NCBI GenBank assembly: GCA_965247505.1
Contig: OZ252020.1
Coordinates: 2,232,001-2,296,000 of the forward strand
Direction of reading: 5' to 3'
Length of the DNA: 64,000 nucleotides
Source of the DNA: CAIYRG01 sp965247505
Lineage (GTDB): Bacteria > Pseudomonadota > Alphaproteobacteria > Micropepsales > Micropepsaceae
The notes under the pieces were generated by a model. The model searched no databases. It worked only from the letters and a program-made list of their open reading frames with translations, and had not been told where the DNA came from. Below, one piece after another: positions 8,162-16,924 of this stretch. The first letter of the stretch is position 1. Every line of letters begins with the position of its first letter. The position numbers and the translations under genes were made by a program.

Positions 8162-8776
8162 TTAATTGCCGGTGGGTATAGTTACGCCACCACGCCGCGT
8201 AAGCGGAATACGATCGGGGAAGGAGTAATCTTCATCGAGATAGCGCAGACTATTGCCTTGCTCGTCTACAACCGCGAAGGAGGCCTGGAAAAGTGCCGGC
8301 GGCGGCAGTTCGGGTGGTGATATCGCTTCAATAATATAGAGGCGATGCCCATGGAAATGAATATTCGCGAAGTTCCGCTTGCCATCGGGAAGCGTGATCT
8401 GAAGTTGCTGCCCGGGGACGACGTTGATTTCCCCATAGGCATCGAATGTCACTTCGCCGGTGTGGCGGAGTTTGGTCGCATGAAAGCCCATCGCTCCGCG
8501 CCATTCGGTTCCGCGCCGGCCAGGCGGACGGGCGGAGTTCTCCATATCCACAACGGTTACGAAATATTCGGTATCTCCGTCCGTTGCGGAATATTTGTGC
8601 GCAACAAAGGGAGAATCATATTCCGAGATATAAGGACTCTCGCTGACCACCGGTTCGGCCGGAAAATTGACAGAGAATAAATCTTCGAGATTTTGGTATT
8701 CGAACCAGTTCTGGGCCGAGGCCGTGCTCACATGGAAAAGCAGCAATGCCGCTGGAACAAGTTTCAACACATTCAT
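8162..8776 (-). CDS. Secreted protein, unnamed paralogous family (member 2)
   Basis: A 204-residue exported protein, paralogous to 6851-7438 and 17838-18521. It has a signal peptide ending near TASAQ, then NWFEYQNLEDLFSVNFPAEP, SATDGDTEYFVTVVD, GEVTFDAYGE, QLQITLPDGKR, HRLYIIEA, PPPALF and DEQGNSLRY. The ribosome site AGGAGGA lies 7 nt before the ATG. It carries extra residues after the family core (DEDYSFPDRIPLTRR). Function unknown. Confidence 0.75.
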   Translation of the reverse strand: MNVLKLVPAALLLFHVSTASAQNWFEYQNLEDLFSVNFPAEPVVSESPYISEYDSPFVAHKYSATDGDTEYFVTVVDMENSARPPGRRGTEWRGAMGFHATKLRHTGEVTFDAYGEINVVPGQQLQITLPDGKRNFANIHFHGHRLYIIEAISPPELPPPALFQASFAVVDEQGNSLRYLDEDYSFPDRIPLTRRGGVTIPTGN

Positions 8777-9032
8777 AGATTATCCTCCTGCAGGCTCCAG
8801 CTTTCTGGGCCCTTTGTGCTTTCGCTCCATAGTTTACACGAAATGGTGCAGCCGTCCTGCCAAAGAAGATTGCGGCCGCAGGTGGACCCCATCGGATGAG
8901 CAAGATTCATTCAAAGAATTATCGGGTTTTTCCAGGCAAACGGGGGGTTAGGCGCGTCAATTGTAGTCGAGCTGGATATTTGAAACCTGCGAACTCAAAG
9001 AAGATATCACCCTAATTGATCCTGCCAGGCTC

Positions 9033-9248
9033 TCAATCTTCAAGCGCTTGCGCAATCCAGAGCGAAGCCAGCTCCCTATTTTCTTCCCGCGTCCGCTCGG
9101 GATGCCGCAAACAAAGAACCTGAACGGCAGTTCTAAACGCCGATGGATCGTCGCCCCCGCAGGCACGAAACCCACGATAGCTCCGCACGATCACGGCCCG
9201 GCAAGACTCGCATTTGTCGGTACAATAATCCTCGGATTGTTCGGCCAT
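9033..9248 (-). CDS. Small cysteine-rich protein downstream of an FNR box
   Basis: A 71-residue soluble protein with an N-terminal Cys cluster (YCTDKCESCRA) and two further Cys (FRACGGDD, QVLCLRH). The start is the third in-frame ATG (9248), because GGAG lies 6 nt upstream; ATGs at 9266 and 9263 lack a site. A perfect FNR box at 9299-9312 is 50 nt upstream, a distance that fits class II activation. The Cys pattern could bind zinc or an iron-sulfur cluster; I recognise no family. An oxygen-responsive role is inferred from the box alone. Confidence 0.6.
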   Translation of the reverse strand: MAEQSEDYCTDKCESCRAVIVRSYRGFRACGGDDPSAFRTAVQVLCLRHPERTREENRELASLWIAQALED

Positions 9249-9298
9249 AAATCGCTCCGCCATCATCGTAAAATTGCCTAAGCCTAGGCACGCGGGCA

Positions 9299-9312
9299 TT
9301 GATCCAAATCAA
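9299..9312. promoter_or_regulatory. FNR/FnrL binding site
   Basis: TTGATCCAAATCAA matches the FNR/Anr consensus TTGAT-N4-ATCAA exactly and has the palindromic form used by FnrL in alphaproteobacteria. It sits between the minus-strand Cys-rich gene (start 9248) and the plus-strand cytochrome gene (start 9408), so it could control either or both under low oxygen. Confidence 0.8.
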
Positions 9313-9407
9313 TGCACCCATGGGGACGTGAGCGTAGATTCTGTCCAAGTGGGCGAACGTTTGTGTGCAATGAACACGCGATTGTATTCGTGACTAAGGA
9401 GCGTACG

Positions 9408-9854
9408 ATGATGGGAAACTCGACGAAGCTAATAGCCGCCGCTTTGGTTTTGTTTGCGGTTGGCGCAGTCGCACAGACACCAAGCAGCTATGTTCCGGTT
9501 CCGTTGACGACCAGCGCATTGATGCTGGATGTCGCCACGCCTGCGACCAATCCCATTTGGGACAAAAGCTACGCCCCGGACCTCACCGATCAGGACTGGA
9601 ACGAGGCAAAACAAGCGGCTTCGCAATTGCTGTCGGCGGCAAGCCTGATTTCGCTCGGAGGAACAGATGCCACCGAAAAAGGCTGGACGGACGATCGGCA
9701 GTGGCACGAATGGTCGGAGAAACTGACAACAACCGCACTGGCCGCCCTCCAAGCCACTGAAGCCAAAGACCAAAGCGCTCTGGCCGCGGCTGGAGATTCG
9801 CTGGTGGACGATTGCGCCGGCTGTCATCTGGTGTTCGACCCGACCGCCCGGTAG
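9408..9854 (+). CDS. Small periplasmic cytochrome c
   Basis: A 148-residue exported protein with a signal peptide (TKLIAAALVLFAVGAVAQ) and one heme-attachment motif, C136-A-G-C139-H140, near the C-terminus. The heme motif at the end of a helical domain resembles cytochrome c' / c-556-like four-helix bundles, where a Met or open site completes the iron. The start ATG at 9408 follows AAGGAG by 6 nt; a second ATG follows immediately. An FNR box lies 95 nt upstream, so expression may rise at low oxygen. The redox partner is unknown. Confidence 0.8.
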   Translation: MMGNSTKLIAAALVLFAVGAVAQTPSSYVPVPLTTSALMLDVATPATNPIWDKSYAPDLTDQDWNEAKQAASQLLSAASLISLGGTDATEKGWTDDRQWHEWSEKLTTTALAALQATEAKDQSALAAAGDSLVDDCAGCHLVFDPTAR

Positions 9855-10045
9855 AAAAAGCAAGGTTTCTCTATCATTTGCAGCGCAAATGTGCCGCTTT
9901 GGGCGGCGTTGCGCCCTTGTCTTTATGTAACTAAGAATTAGTAGCAAAATGAGCCATATGGTTGGGGCGGCACGAATACCGGCAGGCCGGGCGCAATGTT
10001 GGCTGCCGCCAACCTGATTCGCTCCATAAGGAGAATGTTCGATAC

Positions 10046-11071
10046 ATGTTTCGCTCGTCGCACCGATTTGCGCTTCTCACGCTCCTTGCCGCAATGGCCG
10101 CGCCTCCGGCTTTGAGCGCGGAGAGCGTGAACATCTATTCGGCGCGGCATTACGACACCGACGATCTTCTCTATGACGGATTTCGTGAGGCAACTGGAAT
10201 TGAAGTAAATGTTATCGAGGCCGACGGCCCCGCGCTAATCGCGCGCATGCGGGCCGAGGGCGCAAACAGTCCGGCCGATCTATTTTTGACGGTGGATGCG
10301 GGGAACCTTTGGGCCGCGGAGAAACAGGGCCTCTTTCAGCCGATAGATTCAGCTGTTCTTTCCGAGCGTATCCCAGCGTCGCTGCGCAATCCGGACAATC
10401 TTTGGTACGGGTTTTCCACGCGGGCGCGAATGATCTTTGTCAATTCGGCAAAAGTCGATCCTTCGCTTGTTCAGAACTATGAATCATTGGCCGATCCGCG
10501 TTTGAAAGGCCAAATCTGCATGCGCACCAGCGCGCAAGTTTATAATTTGTCGCTTATGGGTGCGCTGATTGACCGGCTGGGCGCTGTGGAAGCCGAAGAA
10601 TGGGCTGAAGGCGTCGTCGCGAATTTTGCGCGCAATCCGCAAGGGAGCGACACGTCGCTACTCTTAAGTGTGGCCGCAGGCGAATGCGGCATCACAATCG
10701 CAAATCATTATTATTATTTGCGGTTGAAGGCGTCGCGAATTTCATCCGAAACCGCGGCGGCCGAAAAAGTTCAGCTCATATTCCCCAATCAAGATGGTGT
10801 GGGTACGCATGTAAATATCTCCGGGGTGGGCGTGCTCATGCATGCGCCGCATCGCGAAGCGGCAGTCCGCTTTTTGGAATATTTGGCGAGCGACGAGGCG
10901 CAGAGAATTTTTGTCGGCTCGAGCGACGAATATCCGGCAGTGAAGAGCGCCGGATTCTCCGATAGCCTAATCGCGCTCGGCGAATTCAAACCCGACCCGG
11001 TAAATGTCTCGGTCTATGGAACCAATCAGACGCAGGCGCAAATGATCTTCGACCGCGCGGGCTGGAACTGA
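10046..11071 (+). CDS. ABC-type iron(III) substrate-binding protein, FbpA/FutA-like
   Basis: A 341-residue periplasmic binding protein of family 1 (extracellular solute-binding type). It has a signal peptide (FALLTLLAAMAAPPALSAE) and the typical opening VNIYSARHYDTDDLLYDGF. A tyrosine cluster (NHYYYLRL) and the first-lobe Tyr are the usual Fe(III) ligands. The C-terminus (FLEYLASDEAQRIFV...EYPAV) is typical. The ATG at 10046 is 12 nt from AAGGAGA. No permease or ATPase for iron is adjacent; the ABC genes beyond are for B12 and convergent. Iron is inferred from family; no Fur box was assigned. Confidence 0.85.
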   Translation: MFRSSHRFALLTLLAAMAAPPALSAESVNIYSARHYDTDDLLYDGFREATGIEVNVIEADGPALIARMRAEGANSPADLFLTVDAGNLWAAEKQGLFQPIDSAVLSERIPASLRNPDNLWYGFSTRARMIFVNSAKVDPSLVQNYESLADPRLKGQICMRTSAQVYNLSLMGALIDRLGAVEAEEWAEGVVANFARNPQGSDTSLLLSVAAGECGITIANHYYYLRLKASRISSETAAAEKVQLIFPNQDGVGTHVNISGVGVLMHAPHREAAVRFLEYLASDEAQRIFVGSSDEYPAVKSAGFSDSLIALGEFKPDPVNVSVYGTNQTQAQMIFDRAGWN

Positions 11072-11089
11072 TTGCAGCGCTGCTTGCGC

Positions 11090-11863
11090 TCAGACGGACG
11101 ATAGAAAATCTACGAAGGCACCATCGCCCTCGCCGCTTATGCGCGCGTCCACATCAAATATTTCACGTAACAATTCCGGCGTGACAATCTCCGCAGGCGC
11201 GCCGTCGGCAACCACCTGCCCGTCATGCATCGCCACAATCCGTGTGGCATAACGCGTAGCCAAGGTCAGGTCATGCAGTGACGCAACGACAAGTTTTTCG
11301 TTTTCGGCAAGTGTTCTGAGGCGCTTTATCGTATCCAGAGCGTGACGCGGGTCGAGCCCGGCAATGGGCTCGTCAACGAAAAGCAATTGGGGATCGCCAA
11401 CAAGCGCCCTTGCCAACATTGCCCGTGTAAGCTCACCGCCAGAAAGCGTTGTTGCTGGCTGATCGCGGTGATCGTTCAAATCAAAAGAGTTGAGCGTCTC
11501 TGCAATTTTTGAGACATAGGCCGCAGGCATCTTGCCGATCGCCGGCAAAGACGGCGTGAGGCCAAGGGCGACCAACCGTTCGACCGATATCGGCCATTCG
11601 CAGAAGGGGTTTTGCGGTAAATAAGCGCGCAGACACGCCAGATCTTGGCGGCGAAACGCGTTTAGCGCCTGTCCGTCCAGCATAACCGACCCGGCATCGG
11701 GTCTCATGAGCCCAGCGATGACGGAGATCAACGTCGATTTTCCGGCCCCATTCGCACCGACAAGCGCAATGAACTCGCCTGTATGGGCGCTCAGCGAAAC
11801 ATCATTCACAATGTTCCGGCTGCCACGGCGGATAACTAAAGACGATACATCCAGCGTCGTCAC
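11090..11863 (-). CDS. btuD: ABC transporter ATPase of the B12 importer
   Basis: A 257-residue ATP-binding subunit. Walker A (GANGAGKST), the signature LSGGELTRAMLARAL, Walker B (LLFVDEPIAGLD) and a switch His (SLHDLTLA) are all present. It powers uptake through the FecCD-type permease encoded just upstream. The start is GTG at 11863, overlapping the permease stop (GTGA), so translation is coupled; the longer open frame lies entirely within the permease gene and is not used. The B12 assignment rests on the operon being led by a cobalamin riboswitch and btuB. Confidence 0.88.
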   Translation of the reverse strand: MTTLDVSSLVIRRGSRNIVNDVSLSAHTGEFIALVGANGAGKSTLISVIAGLMRPDAGSVMLDGQALNAFRRQDLACLRAYLPQNPFCEWPISVERLVALGLTPSLPAIGKMPAAYVSKIAETLNSFDLNDHRDQPATTLSGGELTRAMLARALVGDPQLLFVDEPIAGLDPRHALDTIKRLRTLAENEKLVVASLHDLTLATRYATRIVAMHDGQVVADGAPAEIVTPELLREIFDVDARISGEGDGAFVDFLSSV

Positions 11864-12849
11864 GGTGCGGTCTTTCTCAGCTTTACGACGTGCCAAAAGA
11901 AGAAGGGTGTTCCGATCAGGCTCGTGAACACACCGAGTTTCAACTCCGGACCAAGGCGAATGATTCGGGTTGCGATATCTGCACCAAGAAGAAGCACTGC
12001 GCCGGCAAGCGCTGCCGGAATAATGAGGCGGCTCGGTTGATGGCCCGTCCAAGGACGTATCAAATGCGGAGCAACAAGCCCGATGAAGCCAATAACGCCG
12101 GTGACGGATGTCGCCGCCCCCACGGCTGTCGCCGTGCCGAACAACACCAGAAGACGTAGACGTAAGAGATCGACACCAAGACTTTGCGCCTGGGATTCAC
12201 CGAGCGACAGCGCGTCGAGCGCCCGCCCAGTGGCAACCAATATCGCTCCGCCGATTATGACAAAGGGCAATACCAGCCAGACATGATCCCAGCTCCGATC
12301 CGCGAGCGAGCCCATGAGCCAATTCATAATTTCATAGGCGGCATTGGCGTTTGGCGCGAGATTGAGCGATAGCGCTATAAGCGCCCCGCCCAATCCCGAT
12401 ACCGCCGCGCCGGCTAGGATGAGCGCTAAGGTTCCTCCGCCCCAACCCAGCGCAAATGTAATTGCGGTGGCGACAAACGCACCGAAAATGCCGAGAAGCG
12501 GCGTTGCAATCGCAAACACCGCGGCGAGTCCAAAATAGATTGCAATTACTGCGCCCAAAGACGCGCCGGCGGAGACGCCGAGAAGAAAGGGTTCTGCAAG
12601 CGGATTGCGCGTCAATCCTTGCAGCACTGCGCCCGCCATGCCGAGCGATGCCCCGATCAAAACGGCAAGCACCGCACGGGGCAAGCGCAATTCGAAAATA
12701 ATGATCTCGCTCAAATCCGAACCACCTGCAAACAAACCCTGCAAGGCTTCCAAGGGCGCAATCCAAACGCGCCCTGCGAGCAGCGAGAGAAAAAACAGCG
12801 CCGCCAGCAAGACGAGAAGCGACGAGATCAGCGGAAAATTTGTTCTCAT
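11860..12849 (-). CDS. btuC: FecCD/BtuC-family B12 ABC permease
   Basis: A 329-residue inner-membrane protein with roughly ten hydrophobic segments. Family motifs are visible: RLPRAVLAVLIGASLGMAG with QGLTRNPLAEP, and the coupling region GFIGLVAPHLIRPWTGH before the last helices. It forms the channel for a BtuCDF-type importer. It overlaps btuF upstream by 4 nt (ATGA) and btuD downstream by 4 nt, indicating one tightly coupled operon. The family also moves siderophores and heme; the riboswitch points to cobalamin. Confidence 0.88.
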   Translation of the reverse strand: MRTNFPLISSLLVLLAALFFLSLLAGRVWIAPLEALQGLFAGGSDLSEIIIFELRLPRAVLAVLIGASLGMAGAVLQGLTRNPLAEPFLLGVSAGASLGAVIAIYFGLAAVFAIATPLLGIFGAFVATAITFALGWGGGTLALILAGAAVSGLGGALIALSLNLAPNANAAYEIMNWLMGSLADRSWDHVWLVLPFVIIGGAILVATGRALDALSLGESQAQSLGVDLLRLRLLVLFGTATAVGAATSVTGVIGFIGLVAPHLIRPWTGHQPSRLIIPAALAGAVLLLGADIATRIIRLGPELKLGVFTSLIGTPFFFWHVVKLRKTAP

Positions 12850-13706
12850 CGGATTCGTTCAGCCTCCGCGAGGGCCTCGAACATCGCGGCACGCAAATCC
12901 TTCGCGGCCTCCGCCGATTGCGGCAAACCGCATATGTAAAGATTGTCGGGATAGGTGATCTGGCGGCCGCCATAAAGACGCCTGACAATGGGGTGGCGGA
13001 GCAATTGCGTGGTCAGCGCCGGAGCATCCAAAGTCGCAGAGGCATAGGCGATAAGGTCGGGCCGCGCAGTTAAGAGTTCCTCGAGATCAAAATCGACCAG
13101 ATAGTCGGCGCTGTCGACCGCGGCGATGTTTATTCCGCCGGCAATGGTCAATATTTCGTTGAAAAGCAATCCACGCCCCGGCACGAAACCGCCGCCGTCC
13201 CACGCGACGACGGTGATCTTCCGCTCGGGCATTGTGCGCCTGAGCTCGATCAGCGTCGCGTCCATTTGTGCAATCAACGCGGCCGCGCGTTCCTCCTCGC
13301 CAAGCACAGATCCAAGTTCACGGGTCGTGTCGCGAATCTCCTCGAAAGTGTCCGCGGACGCTACTTCATAGAGGCGATAGCTGGCACGATTTAACATCGC
13401 CCGCGTTGTCGGCGTAGAGGCATCACCGGAAACAATGAGATCCGGATTCTGCGCCAGCACTTCTTCGGCGGTACCAAAGTTGATACCGACTTGTTCGGCC
13501 TGCGCCGCAAGGGCCGCGTTGAGAGAACTATGCGATAGGAACGTGACCGATGTTATCCGCGACGGCGGCAAGAGATTTAAGAGCAGCTGATCCGTGCACA
13601 AGTTGAGCGACATAACGCGCTGTGGTGCCTGCGCCTGTGCAAACGTGTTGTCACCCAGAATGAAGAGCGCAGCCGCGACAAGTAAAATGCGGTGCGAGTC
13701 AAACAT
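12846..13706 (-). CDS. btuF: Periplasmic B12-binding protein
   Basis: A 286-residue substrate-binding protein of the class III helical-backbone type. It has a signal peptide (RILLVAAALFILGDNTFAQA), then RVMSLNLCTDQLLLNLL, a form common in proteobacterial BtuF-like proteins, and a NPDLIVSGDAST strand-helix unit. The start ATG at 13706 overlaps the end of btuB by 8 nt; a longer frame would extend inside btuB. It would hand cobalamin to BtuCD. It is distantly related to the signal-less protein at 16890-17702. Confidence 0.85.
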   Translation of the reverse strand: MFDSHRILLVAAALFILGDNTFAQAQAPQRVMSLNLCTDQLLLNLLPPSRITSVTFLSHSSLNAALAAQAEQVGINFGTAEEVLAQNPDLIVSGDASTPTTRAMLNRASYRLYEVASADTFEEIRDTTRELGSVLGEEERAAALIAQMDATLIELRRTMPERKITVVAWDGGGFVPGRGLLFNEILTIAGGINIAAVDSADYLVDFDLEELLTARPDLIAYASATLDAPALTTQLLRHPIVRRLYGGRQITYPDNLYICGLPQSAEAAKDLRAAMFEALAEAERIR

Positions 13707-15654
13707 TGCCGCGAACGCTAACATAGAAAGCGCGCCCAGCGGCTCGGTAGGAAAATAATTCCTCATATTGTTTGTCGAAGAGATTCTCCACACGTCCGAA
13801 AACTTGAATCTGCTCGTTCCATCTCCAATCTGCACCCATATTAACCAAAGTGAACGCGGGGAGGGTCACAGCGGTGCTAAAGGGAAAATCTGGCAGGAAC
13901 TGCGTGTCCTTTTGAGTTCCATTGTATCGGACGGAAAGGAACGCACCAGACTTCTCGTCCATGCCCCGCCAGGAAAGCGTGCCGCTTGCGATATGAGGGG
14001 CACGGCGGACTTCTTCGGCACCGCCCTCCTTCGCGTCAAGGTAAGTGTAACTCCCATCAAAACGGAGCCCGTTGTCTAGATCTACTGATGCAAACATCTC
14101 GATCCCCTGCTGCTTTGAATCGAGGGTCCGGTTACCGGGTGACGCAACAAAACTAGGCGCCGGAAACTCAGTAAAGATTTCGTTCTCGAAAACATTGTTA
14201 AAATAGGCAGCGCCGATCGTCACGCCATTACTGAAATCTTGCTGCAAAGCAACTTCCCACCCTTTTGACAGTTCGGGTTTCAAATCCGGATTTCCAATAA
14301 AATTTCCAGGATCAAATCCAAACAGCTCGAAATTTGTCGGCGCCTTAAACCCCGTTCCTGCCGCCGCATGGACGCGAAGCCCATTGTCGAGGCGATAACT
14401 AGTGCTGAGTCGATACGTGTCCGCATCTTGGAACGCGCCGTTCCAATCGTGGCGATAGGCGGCGCCCAATCCGAAGCTATTGCTCAGGTTCAAATTATAT
14501 TCTGCAACCAAGCCGGTGGTCGTGAGTGAGCGTCTGTTATTCGTTGGTCCGGGAACGCCGATTGGCACATTACGAAAAGATTCGCGCTCATTATCGATCG
14601 CGAGTGTGATCGACTGATCGGCCGCCGCCATCGAGTAGAAATAAGTCGAAGCATAGGAAATCTTGCGCCGCGCGCCGTCGGTCTTGAATGTTGGTGCCCC
14701 GGAAGTAGCGCTTTCGGTCTTGACTTGCACACCTTGCAGCGTGACCGCGTGGGTCCAATTGCCGTCAAGAAGATCAAGCTCACCTTTCAACAATCCGTGG
14801 AGTGAATCGGTTGCGGAAGTGTCGCTTCCATCAACGACGAAGCCAAAGTCGGGCCCGAAAAACGACTGTGTGGGCGCATCGGTATCAAGCTGGCTGTACC
14901 GCCCGACAGCTGTCATGCTTAAATTATCGCTCGGGTTCAAAACAAATTTTGCGGAAGCGGCAAGGCTTTTCGAACCGATCTCCTGGCTCCCGTTACGGGC
15001 GACGACCGTCCCATCGGTTCTGTAATAGGAACCGCTGACAACATAGTCGAGCATTTCGGTAGCCCCCCCAAGGCGCGCCGCCCCGGCATAGCTGCCGAAG
15101 GAGCCCCCTTCAGCGCGCGCACGCAAGCCCGGAGCATCGCGCCCGCTTGGCGTGATGTAATGTATGACGCCACCAATCGCGTCCGAGCCGTAGAGTGCGC
15201 TTTGCTGCCCACGCAGCACCTCGATCTGCGCAATTTCGTCAGCAATCAATGTCGAGAAGTCGAACTCTCCGGAAAACGGATCTCCGACTTCCATGCCATC
15301 GATCAGCACCAAGGTATGATTGCTTTCGCCGCCGCGAATACGAACCTGGGTAAAATTGCCGAATGTTCCGGAGCGGCTCACTGCGATCCCCGGTACATCG
15401 CGCAAAATGTCTGAGACGATGCGAATCTGCTGAGTTTCCAATTGGTCGGAGTCAATTTGCGTAGAAGAAACGCCGCGCAGATCGCCCAATATGTCGCGGC
15501 TTGCGATGGTCGCGGTGATGACGACTTCGCCAACGCCGTCTTCGCTGATTTCTTCCGCCGCACGTGCAAGATTGGCATTCAATGCCAACAACACCGTGCC
15601 GAATGCCGCCATATAAAGAAGTAATTTGAATTTAGAAGTGTGCCTGGAAAACAT
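13699..15654 (-). CDS. btuB: TonB-dependent outer-membrane receptor for B12
   Basis: A 651-residue outer-membrane barrel with a signal peptide ending near ARAAEE. The plug follows: EVVITATI (TonB-box-like), ILRDVPGIAVSRSG, RGGESNHTLVLIDGMEV and VLRGQQSALYGSDAIGGVI. The barrel ends FDKQYEELFSYRAAGRAFYVSVRGNV, as in BtuB. It imports cobalamin with TonB-ExbBD energy. The start is the ATG at 15654; the extra upstream residues in the open frame fall in the leader. A cobalamin riboswitch lies about 150 nt upstream, so expression should fall when B12 is abundant. Confidence 0.92.
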   Translation of the reverse strand: MFSRHTSKFKLLLYMAAFGTVLLALNANLARAAEEISEDGVGEVVITATIASRDILGDLRGVSSTQIDSDQLETQQIRIVSDILRDVPGIAVSRSGTFGNFTQVRIRGGESNHTLVLIDGMEVGDPFSGEFDFSTLIADEIAQIEVLRGQQSALYGSDAIGGVIHYITPSGRDAPGLRARAEGGSFGSYAGAARLGGATEMLDYVVSGSYYRTDGTVVARNGSQEIGSKSLAASAKFVLNPSDNLSMTAVGRYSQLDTDAPTQSFFGPDFGFVVDGSDTSATDSLHGLLKGELDLLDGNWTHAVTLQGVQVKTESATSGAPTFKTDGARRKISYASTYFYSMAAADQSITLAIDNERESFRNVPIGVPGPTNNRRSLTTTGLVAEYNLNLSNSFGLGAAYRHDWNGAFQDADTYRLSTSYRLDNGLRVHAAAGTGFKAPTNFELFGFDPGNFIGNPDLKPELSKGWEVALQQDFSNGVTIGAAYFNNVFENEIFTEFPAPSFVASPGNRTLDSKQQGIEMFASVDLDNGLRFDGSYTYLDAKEGGAEEVRRAPHIASGTLSWRGMDEKSGAFLSVRYNGTQKDTQFLPDFPFSTAVTLPAFTLVNMGADWRWNEQIQVFGRVENLFDKQYEELFSYRAAGRAFYVSVRGNV

Positions 15655-15802
15655 GTTTGTCCCCGTAGTTAGCGCGCAAATGACGGGCAAAAAGACGCGA
15701 TATTTCGCGCCTTTCGGCCCAACCAAAGCGGCATAAAGCCGCTGCGTCGCTCTACGGATCTCCGCGCATCGGACTTCCCTGGTCCGAGGCATGAGCGACC
15801 CG

Positions 15803-15992
15803 CGCCGACCGGTCTCCTGGCTTACGGCTCAATGCGGGACTGCGCGCCTTCCCAGGCATTTGCCCAGTGGCTGTGAAACGAAAAAGCCGTTTCACAATGC
15901 GCTCCCACTTGCCGCTTACAGTTGCAGGGACAGCCAAATCGAAGAAAAACGCCCTTCGATTATGTTCCCGTGAAGCCCTTTCAGGCATCGGC
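15803..15992 (-). promoter_or_regulatory. Cobalamin riboswitch upstream of btuBFCD
   Basis: Read on the minus strand, the conserved blocks occur in order: TGCCTGAAAGGG and CACGGGAA near 15965-15990, CCCTGCAACTGTAA near 15910-15930, the B12-box core GCCACTGGGCAAATGCC, GGGAAGGC, and finally AAGCCAGGAGACCGG at about 15811-15826. These are the class signatures of the AdoCbl riboswitch. It lies in the btuB leader and would reduce expression when the coenzyme is bound. The boundaries are approximate. Confidence 0.9.
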
Positions 15993-16204
15993 GTGGTCTC
16001 ATTTGCGATCCTTCCGGACCGCGCGCGAATAATGTGTATTTCATCGGTGGCGTCAAGGACTCATTGATGATCATGACAAGCATCATTTCTCCCGGCGCAA
16101 ACCTTCGCCATTTGCCACTCATCAGTTTGTCTTAGCCCCAGCCATTTATTTTTTTGGACCAAGCGGTTCACTATCTGTGTTATGAATCTGGCAGTGCTTA
16201 AAAG

Positions 16205-16347
16205 CACAGGCTGTTTGGTGAACGGGAAATCGGTGCAAATCCGATACTGTCCTCGCAACGGTGATCGAGTGAACCTGTCATTGCCACTGTGCATTTGTGC
16301 ATGGGAAGGCGACACGGTTCGATACTCGTAAGTCCGGAGACCGACCG
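16205..16347 (+). promoter_or_regulatory. Second cobalamin riboswitch, upstream of the DUF6580-like gene
   Basis: On the plus strand the blocks are AACGGGAAATCGGTGCAAAT, then ACTGTCCTCGCAACGGTGA, GCCACTG, a short stem loop, GGGAAGGCGACACGG and AAGTCCGGAGACCG. All diagnostic elements of a cobalamin riboswitch are present. It ends about 50 nt before the ATG at 16397. It points in the opposite direction to the btuB riboswitch; about 210 nt separate the two. The boundaries are approximate. Confidence 0.9.
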
Positions 16348-16396
16348 AACGGTACCTCTTTTCCGCCCGTGGGAATGGCGGCATTTGGAGCGCATC

Positions 16397-16924
16397 ATGA
16401 ACATATCTATTCGAAACTGGCTGATTCTTTCCGGACTCACATGTTTGGGCCTAGTCACTCATCTTGTTCCCCATAGCATGGGCGTTTCGACCGTCGGCGC
16501 ATTGAGCATGCTCGCGGCGGCCTATCTTCCACGCCATCTATTGTTGATTCCCGTATTTATTACCGTGGTCGCCGCAGACTTTATGGTCGGTCCTTTTGGC
16601 TGGGCGGCAATGGGGTTTGTCTATCTTGCCTACATCGCGGGAGCGCTGGTGATTGCTCCGGGGTTAGGAGTCGTAAGGCCCCGCTCTGTGCTAAGCGCTG
16701 CGGCACTAAATGCGGTCGTGTTTTATTTGGTATCGAATATTTCTCAAGCGATGTTGTTCTATCCCGCCACTTTCGAGGGCTGGGTGGCGTGCTACGTCAA
16801 CGGCTTAGCGTTTCTCGCGCGCGGCATTCTTGCAAACATCGTGTTCGGCGGCTTGGCCTTCGGCGCCGTCACTCTAGTGAGGCAGCTTTATGCGCATCGT
16901 ATCGCTCTTACCCAGCGCAACTGA
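16397..16924 (+). CDS. DUF6580-like membrane protein, candidate B12 transport component
   Basis: A 175-residue membrane protein with about five hydrophobic segments and no signal peptide. The organisation (VGALSMLAAAYLPRHLLLIPVF then ADFMVGPFGWAAMGFVYLAYI) resembles DUF6580 proteins and, loosely, ECF-transporter S components. The ATG at 16397 follows GGAG by 8 nt. A cobalamin riboswitch directly precedes it and a B12-binding-like protein overlaps its end, so a role in uptake of cobalamin or a precursor is a reasonable inference. No ECF ATPase or T component is nearby. Confidence 0.7.
   Translation: MNISIRNWLILSGLTCLGLVTHLVPHSMGVSTVGALSMLAAAYLPRHLLLIPVFITVVAADFMVGPFGWAAMGFVYLAYIAGALVIAPGLGVVRPRSVLSAAALNAVVFYLVSNISQAMLFYPATFEGWVACYVNGLAFLARGILANIVFGGLAFGAVTLVRQLYAHRIALTQRN

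Noticed and set aside
8345..8680. Plus-strand frame of 111 residues within the secreted gene at 8162
   Set aside because: Antisense to a gene with a signal peptide, strong ribosome site and two paralogues.
9860..9935. Candidate terminator after the cytochrome gene (GCCGC...GCGGC stem)
   Set aside because: The stem is short and lacks a following T run.
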